From Clostridiales bacterium UBA6363 (GTDB lineage Bacteria > Bacillota > Clostridia > UBA1381), in assembly GCA_002438865.1 (NCBI GenBank), contig DJRJ01000076.1, forward strand, positions 1-22,466: a stretch of 22,466 nt of DNA, read 5' to 3'. Position 1 is the stretch's first letter; each line of letters opens with the position of its first letter. Of this stretch, positions 1 through 6,743 are shown in pieces. A program made the position numbers and the translations under genes. The notes under the pieces were generated by a model, which did no database searches, was not told the origin of the DNA, and saw only the letters and a program-made list of their open reading frames with translations.

Positions 1-189
1 CTATGATATATTTATATTCTATTATAGAAGGATTCTTTTTTTCACACTCTCTTGTATGTCGTAATTTTCACATATAATCGTTAATCACAAATTTCCGCAT
101 ATCTTCACCCGCGCGCCGTAGAGCAGGGACTTGTCTTCTGACGACAAAGCAATCCTTGTGTATTTCCCGTTTGCATTATACCTTATTAT

Positions 190-215
190 GGAACGATGTG
201 AGCATCGCTCCATAC
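190..215 (+). repeat. Diverged REP-like palindrome
   Basis: GGAACGATG, four bases (TGAG), CATCGCTCC, then ATAC. It matches the GGGTCGATG-N4-CATCGACCC-CTAC element found further right in arm length, loop length and 3' tail. One pair in the stem is broken. It is probably an old copy of the same family. Confidence 0.6.
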
Positions 216-303
216 AAATATGGCGCAAAAAGGGAAAGAAATCCCGCAGAGGGTGAGGATATATACGGATTTGCAAGCACACATAAAAACATTACAGACA
301 TAC

Positions 304-336
304 AAAAAGAAACGGTCATAAGACCGTTTCTTTTTT
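304..336 (-). terminator. Rho-independent terminator of the S-layer gene
   Basis: GAAACGGTC (309-317), loop ATAA, GACCGTTTC (322-330) form a perfect 9-bp stem. It is flanked by A5 on the left and T6 on the right, so it can work in both directions. On the minus strand it follows the S-layer stop codon by about 25 bases and ends in a T tract. Confidence 0.9.
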
Positions 337-355
337 AAGATTTACTAATTTCTAA

Positions 356-3300
356 TTAGTTTCTTGAAGTTGAAGGATTGATGATGAATGCTTCTGCAAC
401 ATTTCCGTCAACTAACTTAAGGAGAGCAAATGATGTTCTACCAAATGTCTCTGTTTCTCTTGATACTTCAAATGAACCACCGGTCCAGTTAAGGATTGTA
501 TCCTGATCTGCATCGAAGAAGTCTGTCTTAACAGGTGACAATGTGAGAGCTGCTGAAATAATTCCGTTGTAAGCTCTTACGTCGCTGTCTGCCTTCTTCT
601 TGTAGTCATATACAACTACCTTAGCGTCTGAATCAAGGTCAAATTCCTCAACGAATGCATCATCTTCTACATTTGTTGTGTAATCGCTTGTTTCGCCTGC
701 AACCTTAGCGTTTGTAGCAGTAGTAAACTTCTTAGCGATTGAGATTGAGTTCTTCGATGTTTCATATACAGCACCGAATACCCAGTCTACAGGATTTGAA
801 CTCGGAGCAACAAGTGATCCGCCGTTCGATACTGACTTAACATATGCATTAAGGTTTGTTGTGTCAAGAATCTTTGTGAAGTCCTGAGTCTTTATAGCTG
901 TTCTTGCAGCGTCAGCAAATGCATGGTAACCATTATCAAGTGTAACTACGCCTTCTCCTGATGTCTTGAACAACGGATAGATAGCTGTTACATAGCCTGA
1001 TGTGTTCTTCTTAACCATTATCGGTGTACCCTCTTTTAAGCCTGAAACCGATACGCCCTCGTCTAAAACTAATTCCTTAAGAGCTGTGCCGTCACCGTCT
1101 GCTACGAAAATAGCTGTACGTTCTTCGTCATCAACCGTTATTGAGTAGTTACTTGAGTACAATACGAAGTCTGTCTTGTACGAGATTGACTCATTACCTG
1201 CTGTAACAATTACGAACTGGTATGAACCATCTGAAAGCTTGTTGTAAGCATATGCTGTGTAAGTGTTTTCATCTTCAAAAGCGTCCATTGCCATTGCAGC
1301 AACTTTATCTTCATCTAAATACTCCTGACCTAAGTAAAGAGCTGATGTAAGAGTATCGCTCAGCTTAATGCCGCCGACTTTCTTTGAGCTTGCTTTGTAT
1401 ACGCCTGATGCTTCTGTCTTATTAGCAGCCGGGTTTTCCTTAACGTTAAGGTTACCTGATGATGTTACCGAATAAGTAACAACTCTGTTCTGAACGTCTT
1501 TTCTGTTCGACTTAACTGCTTCGTCTGATGTAACGTGTGCACCTGCTGCAATATAAGTATAGTCTAAGTAAGTCTGATACTTATCATTAGCTACAGGATA
1601 CTTTTCTTTCTTACCGTCCGGAGTAATGATTGTAGCGTAGTAGTTACCGCCGCCGTTATCATATACGCTGTCGAGAACTGCATACTTCTTTGAAGCAGCT
1701 GTTTCTTCGAATGAAGCGATTCTGCCGAAAGCGTCTAAGTAAAGTGTATATTCGTTACCCTGGTTAAGAGTTGATACCCAAGTACCTGCTGTCTTATACA
1801 CTTCGCCGCCTACTGTGTACTTATTACCGTTCTTTATGCTTGTGAGCTTACCTTCTGCTGTAGCAGTTGATACGAGTACATCATATGACTTTGAATCTTC
1901 AAAGCTTGATGCTGTAACGTCCCAAGCGATTGACAATATGTCATTTTCCTTTAAGTCTTCAACAGCAACGTCTTTGCCGTCAACAGTCTTGAATGAATAG
2001 AACATGCTATCATCTGTTGTGTCAACGTCAAGTGACAAACCAACTTCCGGAGCTCTGTCGCTGAAACGGATTGTGCTTTCTTCAGCGTCACCTACAACTG
2101 ATGCAACAACAGCGTCTTTGTAGTATGTAACCATCAAGTAGTCATATACACCGTCTGTTGATGTTGTACCTGTTGCCGGGCTGTCGATTAATGTAACAGT
2201 ACCTGTTGCATTACCCTTTACGAAAGCATTAAGTTTGTCTTCAAGAGTTTCGCCTGCTGATGCTGAAAGGTCAACCTGCTTGCCGTTTACATAGAAACCG
2301 CCGTCTGTTCCTGCATACATCTTAGCAACGTCGATCTTGAATGAATCTGTCTTTGTTGAGTTGTCATCAACATATGAGTAAAGTGTACCCTTATCGTCTG
2401 TTGATGCAACTGCTGTAGCCTTTGAGTAATCATCAGCGTTGAATGTAGCAACCTTGTTTGAGCCTACCGGAGTAATGCTTAAGATTGTGTATTCATCATC
2501 TTCGTTCAACTGAACGAGGATTTCAGCATATGTTAAGAGGTTCTTATCTGCTTCCGAATCGCCGATATATGCTGTTTCTGTATCACCGGCATTATCTCTT
2601 ATAGCGTTCAGACCCTTAACAACCTGATAACCTTCAAAGTTGTCAGCCTTTTCAACCGTGAACTTAACCTTATCTGTGTCAAGTGACGGATTTGACTGAT
2701 GTGTTTCCTTTACACGACCGTTAAATACATAAGCGTCATGTGCTGTGTTTAAGTAACACTGCCACTGATCTTTAACAGTTGTGCTTGCCTTATCTTTCTT
2801 TACACGGTTCGGAACCTGAGCAAGCTTAGTACCGTCCCATTCCTGCTTCCAGCCATCGATAACACAGATAGGAGCTTTTATTGCGTTGTCAATCATCTGA
2901 GCAACCTGAGCTCTTGTTAACTCTGTGTCGTTTGAAGCTGTTACGCCGTTAGCTATTCCGAGTGAGTAACCATAGTTGAGGTAACCGCCCGGCCAGCCGC
3001 CTTCGTTTTCAGCATATGTAGAATAACCTAATGCCGATACGATCATCTTTACTGCCTGTGCAAATGTTACATTGTCTTCAGGACCGAACTCTGTATCGCT
3101 GTAACCGTCAACGAACTTTGTTCCTTCAGCTGTAGCAACTGCAATGAAGCCTGATGCCCAGTGGCTGCCTGTTACGTCAGCGAACTTTGTGTCCTTGCCC
3201 TTCTGAGCTTCAGCTGAGCTCAGGTTTGAGCTTCCTTCGCCGGCAACGATCATCTTTGCGATCTGTGCTCTTGTTACGTTCTGATCCGGCTCAAATGTGC

Positions 3301-3469
3301 CGTTGTCTGTACCTTCAACAATTCCTAAAGCTGTCAGCTCTGTAACTGCCTGCTTATATGAAGCTGTTTCAGGAACGTCAGGATAACCTGCAGCAAATGC
3401 AACGATTGAGCTTGCTGATACAGCAAGAGCAGCAATTGCTGAAATTACTTTCTTGAGATTCTTATTCAT
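356..3469 (-). CDS. S-layer protein with three SLH domains
   Basis: Secreted surface protein of 1037 residues. Residues 1-27 are a signal peptide ending in AFA-A. Three SLH repeats follow (about 28-75, 96-150 and 155-200), with TRAQIAKM, TFAQAVKM and TRAQVAQM as their conserved helices. SLH domains bind pyruvylated secondary cell-wall polymer, so the protein should be held on the wall. The remaining ~830 residues are acidic, rich in Asp, Thr, Val and Lys, and have no recognised catalytic motif, as expected for an S-layer body. AGGGAGG lies 10 bases before the ATG. A perfect consensus promoter and strongly biased codon use (recurrent AAC, GAC, GTA, GCT, CTT) point to very high expression. The last ~25 residues (ALLKLVDGNVAEAFI) resemble the C-terminus of the secreted protein at 15506-16480. 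Identity as the major S-layer protein is inferred from size and expression signals. Confidence 0.88.
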   Translation of the reverse strand: MNKNLKKVISAIAALAVSASSIVAFAAGYPDVPETASYKQAVTELTALGIVEGTDNGTFEPDQNVTRAQIAKMIVAGEGSSNLSSAEAQKGKDTKFADVTGSHWASGFIAVATAEGTKFVDGYSDTEFGPEDNVTFAQAVKMIVSALGYSTYAENEGGWPGGYLNYGYSLGIANGVTASNDTELTRAQVAQMIDNAIKAPICVIDGWKQEWDGTKLAQVPNRVKKDKASTTVKDQWQCYLNTAHDAYVFNGRVKETHQSNPSLDTDKVKFTVEKADNFEGYQVVKGLNAIRDNAGDTETAYIGDSEADKNLLTYAEILVQLNEDDEYTILSITPVGSNKVATFNADDYSKATAVASTDDKGTLYSYVDDNSTKTDSFKIDVAKMYAGTDGGFYVNGKQVDLSASAGETLEDKLNAFVKGNATGTVTLIDSPATGTTSTDGVYDYLMVTYYKDAVVASVVGDAEESTIRFSDRAPEVGLSLDVDTTDDSMFYSFKTVDGKDVAVEDLKENDILSIAWDVTASSFEDSKSYDVLVSTATAEGKLTSIKNGNKYTVGGEVYKTAGTWVSTLNQGNEYTLYLDAFGRIASFEETAASKKYAVLDSVYDNGGGNYYATIITPDGKKEKYPVANDKYQTYLDYTYIAAGAHVTSDEAVKSNRKDVQNRVVTYSVTSSGNLNVKENPAANKTEASGVYKASSKKVGGIKLSDTLTSALYLGQEYLDEDKVAAMAMDAFEDENTYTAYAYNKLSDGSYQFVIVTAGNESISYKTDFVLYSSNYSITVDDEERTAIFVADGDGTALKELVLDEGVSVSGLKEGTPIMVKKNTSGYVTAIYPLFKTSGEGVVTLDNGYHAFADAARTAIKTQDFTKILDTTNLNAYVKSVSNGGSLVAPSSNPVDWVFGAVYETSKNSISIAKKFTTATNAKVAGETSDYTTNVEDDAFVEEFDLDSDAKVVVYDYKKKADSDVRAYNGIISAALTLSPVKTDFFDADQDTILNWTGGSFEVSRETETFGRTSFALLKLVDGNVAEAFIINPSTSRN

Positions 3470-3583
3470 AGTCTCAAATCCTCCCTTTAATTTTCTTCTG
3501 TGAAGGGTTTTCTCTGCAGCCTACCGGACACCCTTCTCAGCCCGATAAACCGAAAATATCCAAGATATATTATCTCAGAATAC
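3470..3583 (-). promoter_or_regulatory. Structured 5' leader of the S-layer mRNA
   Basis: About 114 nt lie between the predicted transcription start (~3583) and the ATG. GAAGGGT (3536-3530 on the minus strand) can pair with ACCCTTC (3508-3502) around a 21-nt loop, just before the AGGGAGG ribosome site at 3480-3486. The leader may stabilise the message or control its translation. It matches no riboswitch class I know: it contains GGGCTGAGA as the TPP element does, but the rest of that element is missing. Confidence 0.5.
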
Positions 3584-3589
3584 GCATTG

Positions 3590-3618
3590 ATTATATCACG
3601 CAAGTAATGATATGTCAA
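3590..3618 (-). promoter_or_regulatory. Perfect sigma-A promoter of the S-layer gene
   Basis: On the minus strand, TTGACA (3618-3613), a 17-bp spacer, then TATAAT (3595-3590). Both hexamers and the spacing match the consensus exactly. An inverted repeat, ACAGTT-N7-AACTGT (3628-3646), lies just upstream of the -35 box and could be an operator. Confidence 0.9.
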
Positions 3619-4100
3619 TGCAGTCTCACAGTTGTAAACAAACTGTAAGCCGACTGTCACAGCCTGTTCGGGTAACCTGCTTTACCCTCAAAGCCCACAG
3701 TCTTATTAATATTACGGTAACAGAATTTTATAACGTTTCTACTCATCATAAAAAGCTGCCACTAAATATTCTACTATCTCACAGTGCGGATGTCAACACT
3801 TTTTTTGCTTTTTCCTGTATTTTCTAAATATTTTTATGTACTTTATCTCAAAAATACAGTTTTCAAAAGCTGCGTTTGGTTGATTTTCATACTTGCACGC
3901 CGCTTTGGTGAGTTTTCACTTTATTAGACGGCGGTTTTCTTAAAAAGTTCCGATTTTGTTTCAAAAATTTTTTTGCCGATTATTTGACACATATAATAGG
4001 TAGAAACTCCGACGAATTGTGTTTTTTCGCCGTGTGTGGCAAAAAAACACTATATCTTGTATGCCGTGATATTGATTTTTTTTTAAATTTCTGATTTTTT

Positions 4101-4126
4101 GGGTCGATGTGGGCATCGACCCCTAC
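4101..4126 (+). repeat. REP-like palindrome, intact copy
   Basis: GGGTCGATG, loop TGGG, CATCGACCC, tail CTAC. Perfect 9-bp stem. It belongs to a family spread around the RAYT gene 1.8 kb to the right. Confidence 0.85.
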
Positions 4127-4155
4127 ATGAGAATGGAAAGATTTTCATCTTTTTC

Positions 4156-4180
4156 GGGGCATGAGGACATCGACCCCTAC
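4156..4180 (+). repeat. REP-like palindrome, damaged left arm
   Basis: The right arm CATCGACCC-CTAC is intact. The left arm is reduced to GGGGCATG, having lost a base and gained a mismatch. Same orientation as the copy at 4101, about 55 bp away. The rnhA promoter starts nine bases after it. Confidence 0.75.
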
Positions 4181-4188
4181 CGATAATC

Positions 4189-4217
4189 TTGATTTTTTTC
4201 CGAATTTATGTTATTAT
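4189..4217 (+). promoter_or_regulatory. Promoter of rnhA
   Basis: TTGATT (4189-4194), 17-bp spacer, TATTAT (4212-4217). Transcription should start near 4224, giving a leader of about 34 nt with the ribosome site GGAGG at 4242-4246. Confidence 0.65.
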
Positions 4218-4257
4218 TTACCGCAGAGAACGATTTTTAACGGAGGAGTTTAAAAAT

Positions 4258-4845
4258 ATGGCTAAATTTTATGCCGTAAGGCAGGGGCGGAAACCCGGAA
4301 TATACACCTCCTGGGAGGACTGCCGCCGTGAAGTGACGGGGTATGGCGGTGCGGAGTTTAAAAGCTTTCCGAGCCGAGCCGCCGCAGAGGAATATATGAC
4401 TGCAACCAAAGAAAAGGCGCCCGACCCCGACGGCACGTGCGCATATGTTGACGGCAGTTACAACATAAAAACAAAGGAATATTCCTACGGCGCAGTAATT
4501 TTTTACAACGGCGAAACGCACTGTTTCAGCGAAAAATTCAATGATGAGGAAAACGCCGCAATGCGGAACGTCGCAGGAGAGATAAACGGCGCTATGTGCG
4601 CAATGCGGTTTTGCGTGGAAAACGGTGCGGACTCGCTCGATTTATACTACGATTACGCCGGAATTGAGAAATGGTGTACGGGAGAATGGAAAACAAACAA
4701 AAGCGGTACAATCGCATACAAGGCGTATTTTGACAGCATTTCGGACGTTTTAAGCGTACGGTTTCACAAGGTGAAGGGTCATTCGGGCGACAAGTACAAT
4801 GATATGGCTGACCGCCTTGCAAAAGATATTTTGGGAATTGCTTGA
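4258..4845 (+). CDS. rnhA: Ribonuclease HI with N-terminal hybrid-binding domain
   Basis: Cleaves the RNA strand of RNA-DNA hybrids (R-loops, primer remnants) in the cytoplasm. It has 195 residues. Residues 2-47 are the small domain shared with eukaryotic RNase H1 and caulimovirus protein VI (FYAVRQGRKPGIYTSWEDC), which binds the hybrid. Residues 60-193 are the RNase H domain. The acidic catalytic set is complete: D65 (YVDGS), E108 (GEIN), D132 (YYDY) and D182 (NDMADRLA), with H175 in KGHSGD. The ATG at 4258 was chosen because CGGAGGAG precedes it at the right distance; an in-frame ATG at 4189 overlaps the promoter. It is followed by an esterase gene that has its own promoter. Confidence 0.95.
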   Translation: MAKFYAVRQGRKPGIYTSWEDCRREVTGYGGAEFKSFPSRAAAEEYMTATKEKAPDPDGTCAYVDGSYNIKTKEYSYGAVIFYNGETHCFSEKFNDEENAAMRNVAGEINGAMCAMRFCVENGADSLDLYYDYAGIEKWCTGEWKTNKSGTIAYKAYFDSISDVLSVRFHKVKGHSGDKYNDMADRLAKDILGIA

Positions 4846-4870
4846 AATTTCCGCACAAATGCGATATAAT
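4842..4870 (+). promoter_or_regulatory. Promoter of the CE7 esterase gene
   Basis: TTGAAA (4842-4847), 17-bp spacer, TATAAT (4865-4870). The -35 box overlaps the rnhA stop codon. Transcription should start near 4877, leaving a very short leader that contains AGAGGAG. Confidence 0.8.
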
Positions 4871-4897
4871 CAAAGAAAAAAGCAGAGGAGTTTTACT

Positions 4898-5857
4898 ATG
4901 CCATCAGTTGATATGAAAAAAGAGGATTTGGAAAAATACATGGGTTCATCGCCCAAACCCGCCGATTTTGACGAGTTCTGGGACAAGTCGCTTGAGGAAA
5001 TGAGAGCGATTGACCCCAAGGTTGAGCTTAAAGAGGCAAAATTCAAGGCGAAAAACGCAGAGTGCTACGATATGTATTTCACGGGCATGGGCGGAGCACG
5101 TATCCACGTTTCGCACATGCGCCCGGCAAACAAAGAAAACGTGCCTGCCATACTGTTCTTTCACGGATACGGCGGCACGAGCGGCGAATGGATGCACAAG
5201 CTCGGATTTGTGCTTGCCGGATACGCCGTTTTTGCCATGGACTGCCGTGGTCAGGGCGGAACGAGCGAGGACGTGGGCGGTGTTAAAGGCCCGACCAATG
5301 CAGGTCACATAATCCGTGGATTGAGCGACAGTTCGCCCGAAAAGCTTTTATACAGAAGCATTTTCCTTGACACGGCAGAGCTTGCCAACATCGTTATGAA
5401 CATGGACGGCATTGACGGCAGCCGTGTTTACGCCAGAGGCGGCAGTCAGGGCGGCGGTCTGACAATTGCCTGTGCGGCGCTTGAGCCGAGAATAAAGCGT
5501 GCGGCGGTTATGTTCCCGTTTTTATCGGATTTCCGCCGTACATATGAGATGAATCTCGGCGAGGCGGCTTTTGAGGAAGTTCGCAATTATTTCAGAAATT
5601 ACGACCCCACACACGAGCGTGAGGACGAAATTTTTGAACGTCTCGGTTACATAGATATTCAAAATCTTGCACCAAGAATTAAGGCGGAAGTTATGATGTT
5701 TACCGGTATGATGGACGTAACTTGTCCGCCGTCAACGCAATATGCTGTCTACAACAAGCTTAACTGCAAGAAAACGCACATTCTCTATCCCGACACGGGC
5801 CACGCCTGCGCACAGGGTACGGAGGATATGGAGTTTATGTTCCTGACACAGGATTGA
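4898..5857 (+). CDS. CE7-family acetylxylan esterase / cephalosporin-C deacetylase
   Basis: Cytoplasmic alpha/beta hydrolase of 319 residues, the normal length of carbohydrate esterase family 7. These enzymes remove acetyl groups from short xylo-oligosaccharides and other small esters after uptake. There is no signal peptide. The family landmarks are HGYGG (89-93, oxyanion site), RGQGG (117-121) and GGSQGG (181-186) with nucleophile S183. The triad is completed by D273 (MMDVTCPPS) and H302 (TGHA). CE7 enzymes usually have His followed by Glu at the last motif; here it is His-Ala, a small deviation. AGAGGAG lies 8 bases before the ATG. A longer frame from 4799 overlaps rnhA and is not used. 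The substrate is inferred from the family; no xylan genes are nearby. Confidence 0.9.
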   Translation: MPSVDMKKEDLEKYMGSSPKPADFDEFWDKSLEEMRAIDPKVELKEAKFKAKNAECYDMYFTGMGGARIHVSHMRPANKENVPAILFFHGYGGTSGEWMHKLGFVLAGYAVFAMDCRGQGGTSEDVGGVKGPTNAGHIIRGLSDSSPEKLLYRSIFLDTAELANIVMNMDGIDGSRVYARGGSQGGGLTIACAALEPRIKRAAVMFPFLSDFRRTYEMNLGEAAFEEVRNYFRNYDPTHEREDEIFERLGYIDIQNLAPRIKAEVMMFTGMMDVTCPPSTQYAVYNKLNCKKTHILYPDTGHACAQGTEDMEFMFLTQD

Positions 5858-5859
5858 AT

Positions 5860-6357
5860 ATGACATTACCGGATCGAAAGCCTTTAAGATTAAAAGAATA
5901 TGATTATTCTTCACCCGGAGCATATTTTATTACGATATGCACAAGAGGACATAAGCAAATTTTATCCGCTATCGCTCCTGTAGGGGACGATGCCCACATC
6001 GTCCCAAGCGATGACATGCAAAACGTGCTGACCGACACAGGAAAGGTTTGCGACAAATATATAAGAAGCATAAGCCAAAAATACAGCGGTGTTACGGTTG
6101 ATAAATACGTAATAATGCCAAATCATATTCATATGCTGATTTCTCTTGATAGGTCGATGAGGGCATCGACCCCTACGATACCGGATATTATACGTTCGTT
6201 TAAAATAATGGTCACAAAGGAAACGGCTCACGGAATATGGCAACGTTCGTTTTATGATCACATTATCTGCAATAAAAAAGATTATGACGAAATATGGAAA
6301 TATATTGATACAAACGTGATTCGATGGGATAAAGATTGTTATAACGAAAACAGTTGA
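5860..6357 (+). CDS. REP-associated tyrosine transposase (RAYT, IS200-like Y1 HUH)
   Basis: 165-residue single-domain HUH nuclease of the TnpA_REP type, which cuts and joins single-stranded DNA at REP hairpins. Landmarks: RLKEYDYSSPGAYFITICT (10-28), the metal-binding HUH pair in MPNHIHML (H89, H91), and the family C-terminus QRSFYDHII with probable catalytic Y132, then DYDEIWKYI. Two REP palindromes lie within the frame and are translated: VGDDAHIVP (41-49) and RSMRASTPT (98-106). They leave the frame open. The ATG at 5860 is two bases after the esterase stop and has only a weak AGG as ribosome site, so translation probably depends on read-through coupling. A TTG at 5854 is the alternative start. 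It ends 13 bases before a terminator. REP copies lie on both sides. Confidence 0.9.
   Translation: MTLPDRKPLRLKEYDYSSPGAYFITICTRGHKQILSAIAPVGDDAHIVPSDDMQNVLTDTGKVCDKYIRSISQKYSGVTVDKYVIMPNHIHMLISLDRSMRASTPTIPDIIRSFKIMVTKETAHGIWQRSFYDHIICNKKDYDEIWKYIDTNVIRWDKDCYNENS
5980..6005 (-). repeat. REP-like palindrome inside the RAYT gene, copy 1
   Basis: GTAG then GGGACGATG, loop CCCA, CATCGTCCC. It is inverted relative to the other copies. The fourth stem pair is A:T here and T:A in the others, so both arms changed together and pairing is kept. It is read in frame as VGDDAHIVP. Confidence 0.85.
6151..6176 (+). repeat. REP-like palindrome inside the RAYT gene, copy 2
   Basis: AGGTCGATG, loop AGGG, CATCGACCC, tail CTAC. 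One terminal stem mismatch. It lies between the HUH motif and the catalytic tyrosine and is read in frame as RSMRASTPT. Confidence 0.85.
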
Positions 6358-6370
6358 GGGAAAACAGCGA

Positions 6371-6399
6371 AAAGCGGAGCTTTACAGCTCCGCTTTTTT
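6371..6399 (+). terminator. Rho-independent terminator after the RAYT gene
   Basis: GCGGAGC (6374-6380), loop TTTACA, GCTCCGC (6387-6393), then T6. A strong stem with a T tract ends the esterase-RAYT transcript. Confidence 0.9.
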
Positions 6400-6420
6400 G
6401 TGTTTATTTAAAATGGGTTC

Positions 6421-6446
6421 GGGTCGATGAGGGCATCGACCCCTAC
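6421..6446 (+). repeat. REP-like palindrome, intact copy
   Basis: GGGTCGATG, loop AGGG, CATCGACCC, tail CTAC. Perfect stem. It lies 64 bp before the next copy and in the same orientation, a head-to-tail pair just downstream of the RAYT terminator. Confidence 0.88.
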
Positions 6447-6484
6447 CGGAAAATGCAAGCATATTGAAAAAATTGCTCCGTTTC

Positions 6485-6510
6485 GGGTCGATGAGGGCAT
6501 CGACCCCTAC
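6485..6510 (+). repeat. REP-like palindrome, intact copy
   Basis: Identical over 26 bases to the copy at 6421, including the loop AGGG and the tail CTAC. Confidence 0.88.
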
Positions 6511-6591
6511 CGAAAATTTCGCAGGTCGTGCATTTAAGCGAGCGCCGATGTGCGGCGACGGGATTTTTGCACAGAAAGGTCGAAACGCACA

Positions 6592-6615
6592 CGACGGCGT
6601 ATGCGATACTCCGAG
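6592..6615 (+). repeat. Second repeat family: hairpin core, isolated copy
   Basis: CGGCGTAT, a 3-base loop, ATACTCCG: an inverted repeat with one mismatch. The same core occurs five times at 13.99-14.45 kb and twice at 20.55-20.67 kb. The flanking sequence here is more diverged than in the tandem array. Confidence 0.7.
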
Positions 6616-6743
6616 GGTGTGTTTTGTTTTTGGTGCATTACAGCTGCAATTCTGAAAGAAAATTTCGCAGATTGTGCATTTAAACGAGCGCCGCATATGC
6701 AAATATGCAAGCGAGTGCAAATGTGCGAGATGCGGAATTTTAT

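Larger units (their letters stand above)
1..355. other. Intergenic region left of the S-layer gene
   Basis: I see no credible gene here. The short open frames have no ribosome site and no recognisable protein. The stretch holds a diverged REP-like palindrome at 190-215, a terminator at 304-336, and an imperfect inverted similarity between about 86-110 and 248-275 (a CAAAT, CCGCATAT/CCGTATAT, TCACCC pattern in opposite orientation). That similarity could be the ends of an old small mobile element, but it is weak. Confidence 0.5.
3619..4257. other. Divergent intergenic region between the S-layer gene and rnhA
   Basis: No gene seen. Besides the promoters and REP elements listed separately, it holds an ACAGTT/AACTGT inverted repeat (3628-3646), a GGGTAA-N6-TTACCC inverted repeat (3670-3687), and a long AT-rich hairpin at 4019-4050 (GTGTTTTTT paired with the following A7CAC, with a GCC/GGC inner stem). 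The region from about 3780 to 4100 is very AT-rich. Confidence 0.6.
6358..6743. other. Repeat-rich intergenic region between the RAYT and ABC exporter genes
   Basis: No real gene. It holds the terminator, two REP palindromes, and two related blocks about 146 bp apart (starting near 6514 and 6660) that share AAATTTCGCAG, GTGCATTTAA and CGAGCGCCG. Between them is a CGGCGTAT/ATACTCCG hairpin core. This is where the partner subunit of the neighbouring exporter would normally lie. Confidence 0.7.

Noticed and set aside
85..282. 65-residue minus-strand open frame
   Set aside because: No ribosome site, no recognisable protein, and it spans the REP-like palindrome.
3484..3560. TPP riboswitch before the S-layer gene (GGGCTGAGA on the minus strand)
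   Set aside because: The second half of the conserved element (CCTGATCTGG and its stem) is missing and the gene is not thiamine-related.
3984..3997. TTGACA followed by TATAAT on the plus strand
   Set aside because: The hexamers are only 2 bp apart, so they cannot act as one promoter.
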